Positions 7,403 to 13,996 of a stretch of 14,394 bases of DNA are shown piece after piece. A model generated the notes under the pieces. That model saw only the letters and a program-made list of their open reading frames with translations. It was not told the origin of the DNA and made no database searches. Each line of letters begins with the position of its first letter. Within the stretch, counting starts at the first letter, position 1. The DNA comes from DATGIQ01 sp035295665 (GTDB lineage Bacteria; Planctomycetota; Planctomycetia; Gemmatales; Gemmataceae): NCBI GenBank assembly GCA_035295665.1, contig DATGIQ010000021.1, positions 1 to 14,394 of the forward strand. The letters run 5' to 3'. A program made the position numbers and the translations under genes.

Positions 7403-8422
7403 ATGGACTGCATTCGGTTGGTGGAGTTGGAAGAAGACTCGGAAAATCATGTTGTCGAAGATTCGTGCACCGGCTGCGATCCCATTGCTCGCCCCGCGAT
7501 GGTCGACCGTGGCCGAATCATCTGGCCATACGTGGTAGCCGTCGCCGGATATCACTTGCTGCTGCCGCTGGCCATGATTCCGTGGCTGTTTAGTTGGACG
7601 GGCCTGCTGCTGATCCCGCTGGGCAATTACCTTTTTTGCTCCTTGGGCATCGGGGCGGGGTTTCACCGTCTGTTGACCCATCGGAGTTATCGCTGCCCCA
7701 AATGGCTCGAACACGGATTTGCTTTGCTGGGCGTCTGTTCGTTGCAGGACTCGCCAGCGCGCTGGGTCATGGTCCATCGTTTGCATCACCAGTTTTCCGA
7801 CCGCCAACCAGATCCGCACAGCCCAATGGTAAGCTGGTTCTGGGGACACGTCGGCTGGCTCTTGGTGGAGAACCGTCAGCTCAGCAAGATGGCGACATAT
7901 GAGCGGTATGCCCGTGATATCCTGCAGGATCCGTTTTACCTGCGATTAGAGCGTGGCCACCTTTGGGTATGGGTCTATGTTGCCCATGCCTTGCTGTTCT
8001 ATTTGGTCGGTCTCGCGGTCGGCTGGGTTGCCACTGGCAATTTTCTCGGGGGCGTGCAGTTCGGGTTGAGTCTGCTTTTGTACGGAGTGGTGTATCGGAC
8101 GCTGTTCGCTTGGCACGTCACCTGGGGTGTCAATTCTCTGGCCCATATGTGGGGCTATCGCAATTATCAGACCGATGAGAATAGCCGTAATAATTGGTTT
8201 TTTCCCCTGGCGACGAACGGCGACGGCTGGCACAACAATCACCACGCGGATCCGCGCTGTGCGGCACATGGGTTCCATCGGTGGTGGGAGCTGGATGTGA
8301 CTTATTTAACTCTGCGCGGTCTCAAAGCCCTGGGTCTGGTGTGGGACTTGGTTCCGCGCCGCCGTCCTTTCCATGCGGAAAAGGCTTCCGGCAGGACTCA
8401 AGAATCGGCAACCGCGTGTTAG
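7403..8422 (+). CDS. Membrane fatty-acyl desaturase (delta-9 acyl-CoA desaturase type)
   Basis: This 339-residue integral membrane di-iron desaturase introduces a cis double bond into a saturated acyl chain, normally acyl-CoA or acyl lipid, adjusting membrane fluidity. The three diagnostic histidine boxes are present and in order: H88RLLTH93 (HxxxxH), H125RLHH129 (HxxHH) and H277NNHH281 (HxxHH), the last within 'NGDGWHNNHH'. Hydrophobic segments lie around residues 42-62, 66-86, 188-210 and 215-235, giving the usual four-helix layout with the boxes on the cytoplasmic side. ATG 7403 is chosen because GGAAG precedes it by 5 nt and the desaturase homology begins shortly after; the frame stays open upstream to 7160, but that part reads antisense into the kinase 5' end and looks noncoding. 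The electron donor is not identified. A CYTH-domain gene follows 16 bp downstream, probably in the same transcript. Confidence 0.93.
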   Translation: MDCIRLVELEEDSENHVVEDSCTGCDPIARPAMVDRGRIIWPYVVAVAGYHLLLPLAMIPWLFSWTGLLLIPLGNYLFCSLGIGAGFHRLLTHRSYRCPKWLEHGFALLGVCSLQDSPARWVMVHRLHHQFSDRQPDPHSPMVSWFWGHVGWLLVENRQLSKMATYERYARDILQDPFYLRLERGHLWVWVYVAHALLFYLVGLAVGWVATGNFLGGVQFGLSLLLYGVVYRTLFAWHVTWGVNSLAHMWGYRNYQTDENSRNNWFFPLATNGDGWHNNHHADPRCAAHGFHRWWELDVTYLTLRGLKALGLVWDLVPRRRPFHAEKASGRTQESATAC

Positions 8423-8438
8423 GATCCAGGAAGTCCCC

Positions 8439-8951
8439 GTGTTGCGCCGCAACCTGGAAGTGAAGGCACGCTGCGCACAGCTCACGGCAACCCGCGCCGC
8501 CGTGCACCGCCTCGGGGCGCGCTCGGGCGGCGTGGAGCTGCAAACCGATACGTATTTTGTCGTACCCAAGGGCCGGCTCAAGCTGCGGGAGATCCAGGGG
8601 CAGGCCCCAGTGCTCATCGCCTATGATCGACCCGATCGCAGTGAAGCGCGCCTGAGTACCTATCATCTCGTCCCGGTCCGCGATGCGGCCGTGCTCAAGG
8701 CGGCATTCGCCCTCACCCTCTCGATCCGCGGCGAAGTACACAAACGGCGCGAGATTTATCTGTGGCGGAATGTACGCATTCACCTCGACGAAGTCGCGAA
8801 TCTGGGCACGTTTGTTGAATTGGAAGCCGTTCTAACCAGCGATGAGGGAGCAATCGAAGCCCCTGCTCACGTCACGCATCTCTGCCAGGAGCTGATGATC
8901 ACTCCGGCTGACCAGATTGCTCCTTCCTACGCCGAACTTCTCGGGCTCTGA
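8439..8951 (+). CDS. CYTH-domain protein (class IV adenylate cyclase / triphosphatase-like)
   Basis: This 170-residue protein is the size of a single CYTH domain (triphosphate tunnel metalloenzyme). Members bind a triphosphate in a beta-barrel lined with charged residues. Visible strands are 'RNLEVKARC' (4-12, the degenerate ExExK start with Asn in place of the first Glu), 'QTDTYFVVPKGRLKLREI' (35-52), 'KRREIYLW' (102-109), 'VRIHLDEV' (112-119) and 'FVELEAV' (125-131), the expected alternating Lys/Arg and Glu/Asp pattern. Similar proteins are often labelled class IV adenylate cyclase, but many CYTH proteins hydrolyse thiamine or inorganic triphosphate, so cAMP synthesis is not established. 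GTG 8439 is chosen: AGGAAG lies 5 nt upstream and it falls 16 bp after the desaturase stop; the longer frame overlapping that gene is unlikely. Translational coupling with the desaturase is plausible. Confidence 0.88.
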   Translation: MLRRNLEVKARCAQLTATRAAVHRLGARSGGVELQTDTYFVVPKGRLKLREIQGQAPVLIAYDRPDRSEARLSTYHLVPVRDAAVLKAAFALTLSIRGEVHKRREIYLWRNVRIHLDEVANLGTFVELEAVLTSDEGAIEAPAHVTHLCQELMITPADQIAPSYAELLGL

Positions 8952-8957
8952 TAAACT

Positions 8958-9007
8958 CACGAGCCTGAAGCGCTGGCGCAACCCTTCGCTCGCGCTTCGG
9001 GCTCGTG
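8958..9007. repeat. REP-like palindrome after the CYTH gene
   Basis: CACGAGCCTGAAGCGC (8958-8973) pairs with GCGCTTCGGGCTCGTG (8992-9007): 16 bp with a single G-U and an 18-nt loop that is itself GC-rich. It begins 6 bp after the CYTH stop codon. The size, GC-rich stem and 3' location fit a repetitive extragenic palindrome and would also stabilise or terminate the transcript. Whether it is repeated elsewhere cannot be seen from this window, where it occurs once. Confidence 0.5.
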
Positions 9008-9221
9008 CCCCGGAAGGCGCGTGTGGCCATCGGGAACTTGAAGGCGCTGATCCGGCCGTTTGCCTTGTGGTGTCCCGCCCAGCGGTTTTTCGAAATCGGA
9101 CACCCGCAAACCGTTCGTGAAGGAGATCCTTCAGCACAGAAGTTTGGCAACCTAGCGAAGCACCGCGGCATCTTTCGGTAGGGCACCAAGCTGCGGTGCT
9201 AGGAAGAGCGTGGGCTGGAAG

Positions 9222-9249
9222 GAGAAGGCCACCCGAAGGTGGCCTTCTC
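9222..9249. terminator. Perfect 12-bp hairpin between convergent genes
   Basis: GAGAAGGCCACC (9222-9233) and GGTGGCCTTCTC (9238-9249) pair perfectly around a CGAA loop. It sits 33 bp beyond the stop of the minus-strand lectin-like gene and about 270 bp after the CYTH stop, so it can serve both strands. There is no T-tract on either side, so it is not a textbook intrinsic terminator, but stem strength and position favour a termination or 3'-end stabilising role. Confidence 0.6.
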
Positions 9250-9282
9250 GGTGGTCACAGCGTTTGCTGCACAACGCAGGCC

Positions 9283-10179
9283 TTACGGAGGGCTAAACGA
9301 AACGTTGACGTTGGCAATGTCATGGGTATCGTCGCAGCCGCCGGTCCGGCCGCCGAAGCCGACGCGCATTTCATAGGGAAGCACTCCCGGGACGACGACA
9401 CTGAGTGCCTGGAATCGCTGGCCACCGGTCCCGTCCTTCTGGCTGGACGTGATGTACACCTTGACGGTGGCACCGCCGCCGGCGGGATCGATATCGACCG
9501 TGAAGTCGCAGTGGTCAAACGGCGTGTTCGCGTCATCCAGGTTGTTCTGGTGCATGTTATATTGCAGGCCCGTCGTACTCCACAGATCGACGCCGTAAAC
9601 GAAGTCGTACCGGCCACCGCCTCCTTGACCAAAACTGATGATATTCACACTCACTTCGTCATCGTCGGTCCCATTCGGTAAGCCGGGAGCCGGGTTGACA
9701 TCGTACGGATTGCCGTTGTTGTAGTCGTCCAGACAGATCCCCAATCCGCCGCCCCGGTTGGTGCTTCCTTCCTCGCTGATGCTTGGGCCATTGGCTGGAT
9801 TCGAAGGATCGCCACCGTCGGGATAATTGGCATTGTCAATCAAGACAATGCTCATGCCATCCGCATGGCAGGCCGGCTGTCCGCCAATGCGAAAGTCGAA
9901 GCTGCCAACGACGTGGGCAGTTGGCCCGGGGGCAGTCAGAGAAAAAGCAATCTGATTCTGGTCGCTGCCGATAAACGCTTGCGTTAAGCGGTAAAAGTTA
10001 GGGGCGCCGGCCGGCCCGCCACTTTGGGAATAGCCCCCGCCTAATTTCGTGCCGTATTCAGCATAGTTAGTTCCCTTGACGCCTGGATTGCTGAAATCCT
10101 GGACGGTCGAATCTGCCAGCGCCGGAACGGCGAACCCACACAGGCAGCCCACGGCCGCCAATCTTCGCAAAAACCGCAT
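9283..10179 (-). CDS. Secreted L-type-lectin-like (concanavalin A-like fold) protein
   Basis: This 298-residue protein begins with a Sec signal peptide: positive n-region MRFLRR, hydrophobic core to about residue 19, and an A-L-A cleavage site before D23. The mature part resembles an L-type lectin beta-sandwich. Landmarks are 'ADGMSIVLID' (106-115), the calcium-loop-like 'GLGICLDDYNNGNPYDVNP' (145-163), 'VTVK'-type strands ('ATVKVYITS' 237-245) and a terminal 'YEMRVGFGGRTGGCDDTHDI' (269-288). Four cysteines (104, 149, 224, 282) could form disulfides. Such domains bind glycans or serve as adhesive surface modules; the ligand is unknown. No sorting signal or membrane anchor is visible at the C-terminus. 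The start is strongly supported by GGAGG, 7 nt before the ATG. It stands alone, with a hairpin just after its stop and a gene-poor stretch upstream. Confidence 0.75.
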   Translation of the reverse strand: MRFLRRLAAVGCLCGFAVPALADSTVQDFSNPGVKGTNYAEYGTKLGGGYSQSGGPAGAPNFYRLTQAFIGSDQNQIAFSLTAPGPTAHVVGSFDFRIGGQPACHADGMSIVLIDNANYPDGGDPSNPANGPSISEEGSTNRGGGLGICLDDYNNGNPYDVNPAPGLPNGTDDDEVSVNIISFGQGGGGRYDFVYGVDLWSTTGLQYNMHQNNLDDANTPFDHCDFTVDIDPAGGGATVKVYITSSQKDGTGGQRFQALSVVVPGVLPYEMRVGFGGRTGGCDDTHDIANVNVSFSPP

Positions 10180-10471
10180 CGATTTACCTCCTCAAGGTGA
10201 AAAGGTGCTGCTCTGCTCGATCGTTCGCCTTCGAGACGAAATGCAGCCACCCTTGGATCCACGACCGCACGAACCGGGCTTGCACATCGCCGAGCGGCGG
10301 CAGCGCCTCCGTAAATGAAGTACCCATCGGAGGACGCGTCAGCCACTTGGCGCTACAGGGAAATCATGCAGGGCTTGCGAGCTACCCGTTCCGTGTTGGA
10401 GTCAAGCCCACGAGGGATCGTCCGACGACGCATCCGCTCATGGGTTCGTGCACTATCTACCAAACGCATTG

Positions 10472-10519
10472 GCACGGTAAAGGCGAGCGCATTTTCTTCC
10501 TTTTCCTTACCGTGCTTTT
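10472..10519 (+). repeat. Terminator-like hairpin with T-run
   Basis: GCACGGTAA (10472-10480) pairs with TTACCGTGC (10507-10515), extendable by two pairs across a bulged A, and is followed directly by TTTT (10516-10519). The loop is pyrimidine-rich. It is the only hairpin here with a T-run and reads as a plus-strand terminator, yet no plus-strand gene precedes it. It could end a small RNA or a decayed gene. Confidence 0.4.
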
Positions 10520-10641
10520 GAATCCTCCAATGTCTGCAAGTTTCGGGCCAAAGCCGTCCCCGATGCGATCTTTCAAACGGTCAAACTGGTCTGGGATGAG
10601 TAGTGGCGCAAAAGGGTTTCGGACAGTATCCCTGGCGTGCG

Positions 10642-10661
10642 TTCGGTTTAGAGAAACCGAA
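10642..10661. repeat. 8-bp-stem hairpin
   Basis: TTCGGTTT (10642-10649) and AAACCGAA (10654-10661) pair perfectly around AGAG. No T-tract follows. Its role is unknown; it lies in the gene-poor stretch next to the broken metallophosphoesterase. Confidence 0.35.
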
Positions 10662-10752
10662 GATGCGGCTGCTTGTTTTTCGGCGAGAGAATCAGAAGGC
10701 CAAGGATCCGTACGCATTGGCTTTGCAACCTATGAACAGACGTTAATCGTTG

Positions 10753-10950
10753 TTAACGATCGTTTACATTCTGATAACACGGATTAGCACTCGTTTTGTG
10801 GCTATCCTTCCGTCGCCGGACGCACGCCATGATCAATTCCTGCGTGGCGAGACGGCCTTCCTTGAGGTGCTCCAAGAATTCACACAGCAGCTTCGCTTGG
10901 CAGTTCGTACTTCCGAGATGGAGATCGGAGAGGATAAGTGCATCGAGCAT
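10753..10950 (-). pseudogene. Truncated metallophosphoesterase (5' stump)
   Basis: The first 40 residues match the start of a calcineurin-like metallophosphoesterase of the LpxH-like group: 'LILSDLHLGS' (5-14) holds the first metal-binding motif DxH (D9, H11), followed by 'CQAKLLCEFLEHL' and 'GRLATQELI'. In intact homologues the next strand leads into the GDxxD motif. Here, from about position 10830, the frame continues as an unrelated arginine-rich tail and stops at residue 65. The remaining motifs (GDxxD, GNH and the later GHxH) are missing and I did not find them in other frames down to 10180. The product cannot be an active hydrolase. ATG 10950 begins the recognisable domain; GAGGG lies 12 nt upstream, somewhat far. 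The break lies about 65-85 bp from the AT-rich palindrome cluster (10746-10764), which suggests a deletion or insertion junction. The gene is on the same strand as the beta-propeller gene, 212 bp downstream of it. Confidence 0.7.
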
Positions 10951-11162
10951 TGCGATTCTTTACCCTCATAGCCTGTAAGCTCCCTTGAGGGAAACAATAG
11001 CATTGCCGGATGTCGTTTGTATGAAAGTCCCAAGAAGGACCCGCGACGATGTCCTTTGGCTCTCGGTGTCGCCTCGATTCTTCCACGATATCGTCAGGGA
11101 TCTTTCCTCCTCAGGCCGTGGTCGCCGCCTCTATCTGGTGGCAGCCTACACGCCGGGCAGCA

Positions 11163-12950
11163 TCACCGCGCTGGGGCAGGGGCGAGATCATAACAGGCAA
11201 GCTCTTCTGCGTTCCGAGCATAGAGTCGGCTGTGGGCAATCACGGGGTGGTTCCATGTCTTGCCATCCAGCGCCCGGAAACGCCCCAGCTCCCGGTGCTG
11301 GTTGGGGTCGGCGGCGAGCAGAACCGCCTCGCCACTCTCGGACATGACCAGGAGCAGCTCTTGATTGGCCAGCTGCACGACCTGTCCACGGCCATATCGG
11401 CCTCCCTTCCAACAGCGTTTCCCGGTGGCCAGATCGATGCAGCAGAACATGCTCACATCAAAGCCGTAGGCATGGCCGCGGTGCAGCACGAAATCAGGGA
11501 ACTCCGGCTTCAAGTCTTTGGACGTCCAGCGTGGCACGGCGCTCCAGCGGTCGCCGTCTCGGCTCACGTCCAGCAAGGTGACGCTGGCCCCGTCGTATGT
11601 CCCGACCAGGAGCTGCGTCGGGCCCACCGTGTGCGGCTGCACGCTCCGCGGCCCGCCCGGCATTGCTGTTCCTCCCTTCCAGAAGACCTTGCCGGTGGCA
11701 GGGTTAACCGCGGTGATGCCTTGGTCGCTGAGGATGAGGCATTGGGGCACACCGGCCAAGGTCGTCAGCTGCGGCGAGCTGTAACTGCTCCCGCCAGCGC
11801 GCGCCGCCCACGCAGGCTGCCCGGTATCCGCACGGAAGGCAAGCAGGTTTTGGTCCCCATCCCCGCCGGCGAAAACGATGACCAAGCCGTCCGTCACAAG
11901 TGGTGAGCCCGAGTAGCCCCATTGCGGTGGCCTGGTCCCGGCCTCCGCGGCAATGTCCCGCGCCCATTGCCGCTTGCCAGTCGCCGCATCGAGACAGTTG
12001 AGGATGCCCGTTCCGCCGAGTGCGTAAATGCGGCCCGCGGCAAACGTTGGCGTGGCCCGCGGCCCTGCGCCGGATACCGACTCCCAGAACCGGGCAGCGT
12101 CCGCATGCGCCCAGAGCTCCTCGCCTGTTTCGGCATCGTAGCAGACAACGGCCTCCTGCTCGCTGCGCTGTTCCTGCGTGTACAGCCGGCCGCCGACAAC
12201 AATGACGCTTGACCAAGCCGGGCCGACCCGATGCCGCCAGAGCAGCTCCGGCGGCCGCGTCTCCCAGTCGGTGGCGATCGTGACTCCGTGAACAACGCCG
12301 TCCCGGTTGGGGCCGCGAAATTCAGGCCAATCGCCGGGCCGGAGCGCGACGATTTCCCCTGCGCGGGTGGCGGCTGTGTGATTGGCCGAGTGACTCTTCT
12401 CTTCCAGAAACAAGTTCTCCGCGGATGGGTCCCAGCGCCAGTGCGTATCGGCCCGAAGATTCGAGTCGAGGCCATCGACACGGAGGAGCGTGAAATAGGC
12501 CAAGGTCAGTGCAACGACGGCCACCGATCCCCGCCATTGCCAGGAAGGGCACGTCTTTTTCGCCACGATCATCCAGAGAACCCACACAGTAAGCACGACC
12601 GGCAAGCCTGACATCAGCAATCCCCACCAGCCGACCGATTCATCGCAAAATGGTTCCACGATCATCCCACCGCCGACAATCAGGAGGAACCCATACAGAC
12701 GAAGACGGAGAGGAATCCTCCGGTTCGTCCACCACCAGGTGGTGAAGAAGATGGCGAGCAGGACCGACGATGCCAGATTGAACAAGAACCCGACGAAGTA
12801 AAACGTCTCCAGTCGGGGAACGATCAGGTGGGCCATCCAATACACGGCGAGAAACGCGATCGCCGGCCAAAGGAGCACCGGCTTGATCGGATCGGGCGAA
12901 GAAGGCGGATGACCAACGGGGGACATGGCCGGGTTCGATTCAGCGAGCAT
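11163..12950 (-). CDS. Membrane-anchored PQQ-like beta-propeller protein
   Basis: This 595-residue protein has a hydrophobic N-terminal third with about five membrane segments (roughly 24-43, 51-74, 83-98, 106-130, 139-157). A beta-propeller then starts with 'DWPEFRGPNRDGV' (207-219), a signature common in planctomycete PQQ-like propellers. Blades are marked by the repeated D-x-x-TG-x-x-x-W tryptophan-docking pattern: 'YDAETGEELW' (271-280), 'LDAATGKRQW' (320-329), 'RADTGQPAW' (373-381), 'NPATGKVFW' (416-424) and 'IDLATGKRCW' (505-514), with weaker blades at the C-terminus. The propeller is probably periplasmic, but whether it binds PQQ is unknown: many family members are BamB-like scaffolds without cofactor. 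A start at ATG 12950 is supported by GGAGGA, 5 nt upstream. It appears to be a single-gene unit and its exact role is unassigned. Confidence 0.88.
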   Translation of the reverse strand: MLAESNPAMSPVGHPPSSPDPIKPVLLWPAIAFLAVYWMAHLIVPRLETFYFVGFLFNLASSVLLAIFFTTWWWTNRRIPLRLRLYGFLLIVGGGMIVEPFCDESVGWWGLLMSGLPVVLTVWVLWMIVAKKTCPSWQWRGSVAVVALTLAYFTLLRVDGLDSNLRADTHWRWDPSAENLFLEEKSHSANHTAATRAGEIVALRPGDWPEFRGPNRDGVVHGVTIATDWETRPPELLWRHRVGPAWSSVIVVGGRLYTQEQRSEQEAVVCYDAETGEELWAHADAARFWESVSGAGPRATPTFAAGRIYALGGTGILNCLDAATGKRQWARDIAAEAGTRPPQWGYSGSPLVTDGLVIVFAGGDGDQNLLAFRADTGQPAWAARAGGSSYSSPQLTTLAGVPQCLILSDQGITAVNPATGKVFWKGGTAMPGGPRSVQPHTVGPTQLLVGTYDGASVTLLDVSRDGDRWSAVPRWTSKDLKPEFPDFVLHRGHAYGFDVSMFCCIDLATGKRCWKGGRYGRGQVVQLANQELLLVMSESGEAVLLAADPNQHRELGRFRALDGKTWNHPVIAHSRLYARNAEELACYDLAPAPAR

Positions 12951-13481
12951 AGGACTCCTCCAGCTCTGCGATTAGCCGCGGAAATAGCGGCACACGTTCG
13001 CGCTCCGCCATGAGTATTTCGATCGCTGTGGCTCGTGCTTTAACACCCGGCTAACGACAATCTATCCGCAGGCTTGCCCTTCATCTATCCGTGTAACCAA
13101 GTGTCTGCTTCGTCTCGGCGGACCTAGTGTTTCGCGAAGCTAGTTGTTCATAAGACGGTATGGAATTGAATCTTACGGTATGCCCTGTTCGTCTGGCTGC
13201 TTATTCTGGAACGGTGAAATGCCCGTCTGTGAACAGAGCGGCTCAATAAAATATGAAAGACTGCCTTCTGCCAAAATTTTGCGCCAAATAGATTGATTGT
13301 TCGGTTGCCGTCGATGAGAAATGGGTGCAAACGCTGCGAGGAATGTTTGCCCTCCGGCGGTTCTTCGCCGACGGCACACACACCGCCTCTTAGCCCGGCG
13401 TACAGTGACGCAGTACCGCAAGTTGCTCGATATCCCGTTTACGAGAGTGCGTCGCAGGGATTGATGATCCGGAGGTTTGCA
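12951..13481. other. Intergenic region upstream of two divergent genes
   Basis: No gene is supported. It must carry the promoters of the minus-strand beta-propeller gene and the plus-strand unknown gene. Seen are a short stem GCCGC/GCGGC (12975-12991), two direct repeats of ACGGTATG (13155-13182, listed separately) and a locally AT-richer stretch at about 13240-13310. On the minus strand at 13327-13298 a frame reads 'HPFLIDGNRT', reminiscent of a Fic motif but without supporting context. Confidence 0.5.
13155..13182. repeat. Two 8-bp direct repeats spaced 20 bp apart
   Basis: ACGGTATG occurs at 13155-13162 and again at 13175-13182, 20 bp start to start, about two helical turns. This spacing places both copies on one face of the helix, as for response-regulator or activator sites. 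It lies about 205 bp upstream of the beta-propeller start and about 300 bp upstream of the unknown plus-strand gene. No known regulator consensus is recognised. Confidence 0.3.
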
Positions 13482-13946
13482 ATGGGGCTAACGATTCGGT
13501 TCCTGAAGCCATGCATTTGTGAAAGTCGCTGCGGAGATGTGGTATTTCACGAGTTGTTCGCACGGGGGGAGATCGTACCAGACCCCGCATGGCCATCCGA
13601 TTACGTGGTCGCAGAGATCGAGGAAGGTCCACTTTGCGGCGATTTCTGCATCACCCATGCCTCCGTAGCGGGCTACGTTATCGCTGGTATTCCGGCCGAA
13701 GCCGTGCGGGTGTTGTCGGGCGATGGGTTCCCGTCTCCCAAAGTTGACCACAGCACATACGCCTGCTGGCCTCGTGGGATTGTGCTCGGAGACATTCCAA
13801 GCGAGATCAGTCGCTCGTTGGAGAGGGACCCGACGGACGTTCCTCGCCGCCTGGAAACGCTGGATCGATTGTGGACGTGCGTTCGAAGTGGATGCCCGGT
13901 TTCTCGGGGCGGCCATGAAGCCGATGGGCGGCGCGGCAGAAGCTGA
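13482..13946 (+). CDS. Cysteine-rich protein of unknown function
   Basis: I do not recognise this 154-residue protein. The reading frame is supported mainly by a strong ribosome site, GGAGG, 6 nt before ATG 13482. The predicted protein is mixed alpha/beta in character, with no signal peptide or membrane segment. It has eight cysteines: C11, C13 and C17 near the start ('CICESRC'), C52 and C56 ('LCGDFC'), C95, C133 and C138. The clustering would allow metal binding but matches no motif I know. The last 20 residues are Arg/Gly-rich and may reflect a frameshift or an unstructured tail. An opposing minus-strand frame (13488-14063) spans most of the gene but begins without a convincing ribosome site and looks like a shadow. 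A longer plus-strand frame from 13293 reads unnaturally before 13482. Confidence 0.5.
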   Translation: MGLTIRFLKPCICESRCGDVVFHELFARGEIVPDPAWPSDYVVAEIEEGPLCGDFCITHASVAGYVIAGIPAEAVRVLSGDGFPSPKVDHSTYACWPRGIVLGDIPSEISRSLERDPTDVPRRLETLDRLWTCVRSGCPVSRGGHEADGRRGRS

Positions 13947-13982
13947 CATCCGAGTGGCTGCGGTTTCGTGAAGGATGTGGCG

Positions 13983-13996
13983 GGTGGCGCGCCACC
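13983..13996. repeat. 14-bp perfect palindrome downstream of the unknown gene
   Basis: GGTGGCGCGCCACC is fully self-complementary and starts 37 bp after the stop codon of the plus-strand gene. As RNA it would fold into only a 5-bp stem, so it is a weak terminator candidate at best. A second, shorter palindrome (GTAAC-AG-GTTAC) lies at 14012-14023. Both are in the 169-bp gap before the convergent ferredoxin gene. Confidence 0.3.

Larger units (their letters stand above)
8952..9282. other. Structured intergenic region between convergent genes
   Basis: No gene is supported. It carries a REP-like palindrome (8958-9007) and a perfect hairpin (9222-9249), listed separately. Two smaller inverted repeats also occur: GAAGGA/TCCTTC around two bases (9119-9132), and AGCACCGC (9159-9166) with GCGGTGCT (9193-9200) around 26 bases. 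Four inverted repeats in 331 bp is dense compared with the other gaps in the window. Confidence 0.55.
10180..10752. other. Gene-poor stretch with hairpins, possible remnant DNA
   Basis: Open frames here lack ribosome sites and recognisable protein features. A plus-strand frame gives short sensible-looking pieces broken by stops (around 10421-10480 and 10514-10605, the latter containing 'KAVPDAIFQTVKLVWDE'), which may be decayed coding sequence of unknown origin. Two hairpins stand out (10472-10519 and 10642-10661). An AT-rich palindrome cluster lies at 10746-10764, where ATCGTT-GTT-AACGAT overlaps the perfect palindrome AACGATCGTT. The promoter of the lectin-like gene should lie at the left end, but no clear boxes were found. 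Confidence 0.45.

Noticed and set aside
8373..8438. Longer CYTH protein beginning inside the desaturase gene
   Set aside because: GTG 8439 has AGGAAG at 5 nt and the CYTH core starts directly after it; the extension has no family features.
9283..10179. Lipoprotein reading of the lectin-like protein (AVGC before C12)
   Set aside because: The hydrophobic stretch before C12 is too short and position -3 is not the usual Leu; the ALA site before D23 fits a normal signal peptidase I cut.
10457..10717. Minus-strand 86-residue frame as a gene or as the missing esterase part
   Set aside because: No ribosome site and no similarity to metallophosphoesterase motifs.
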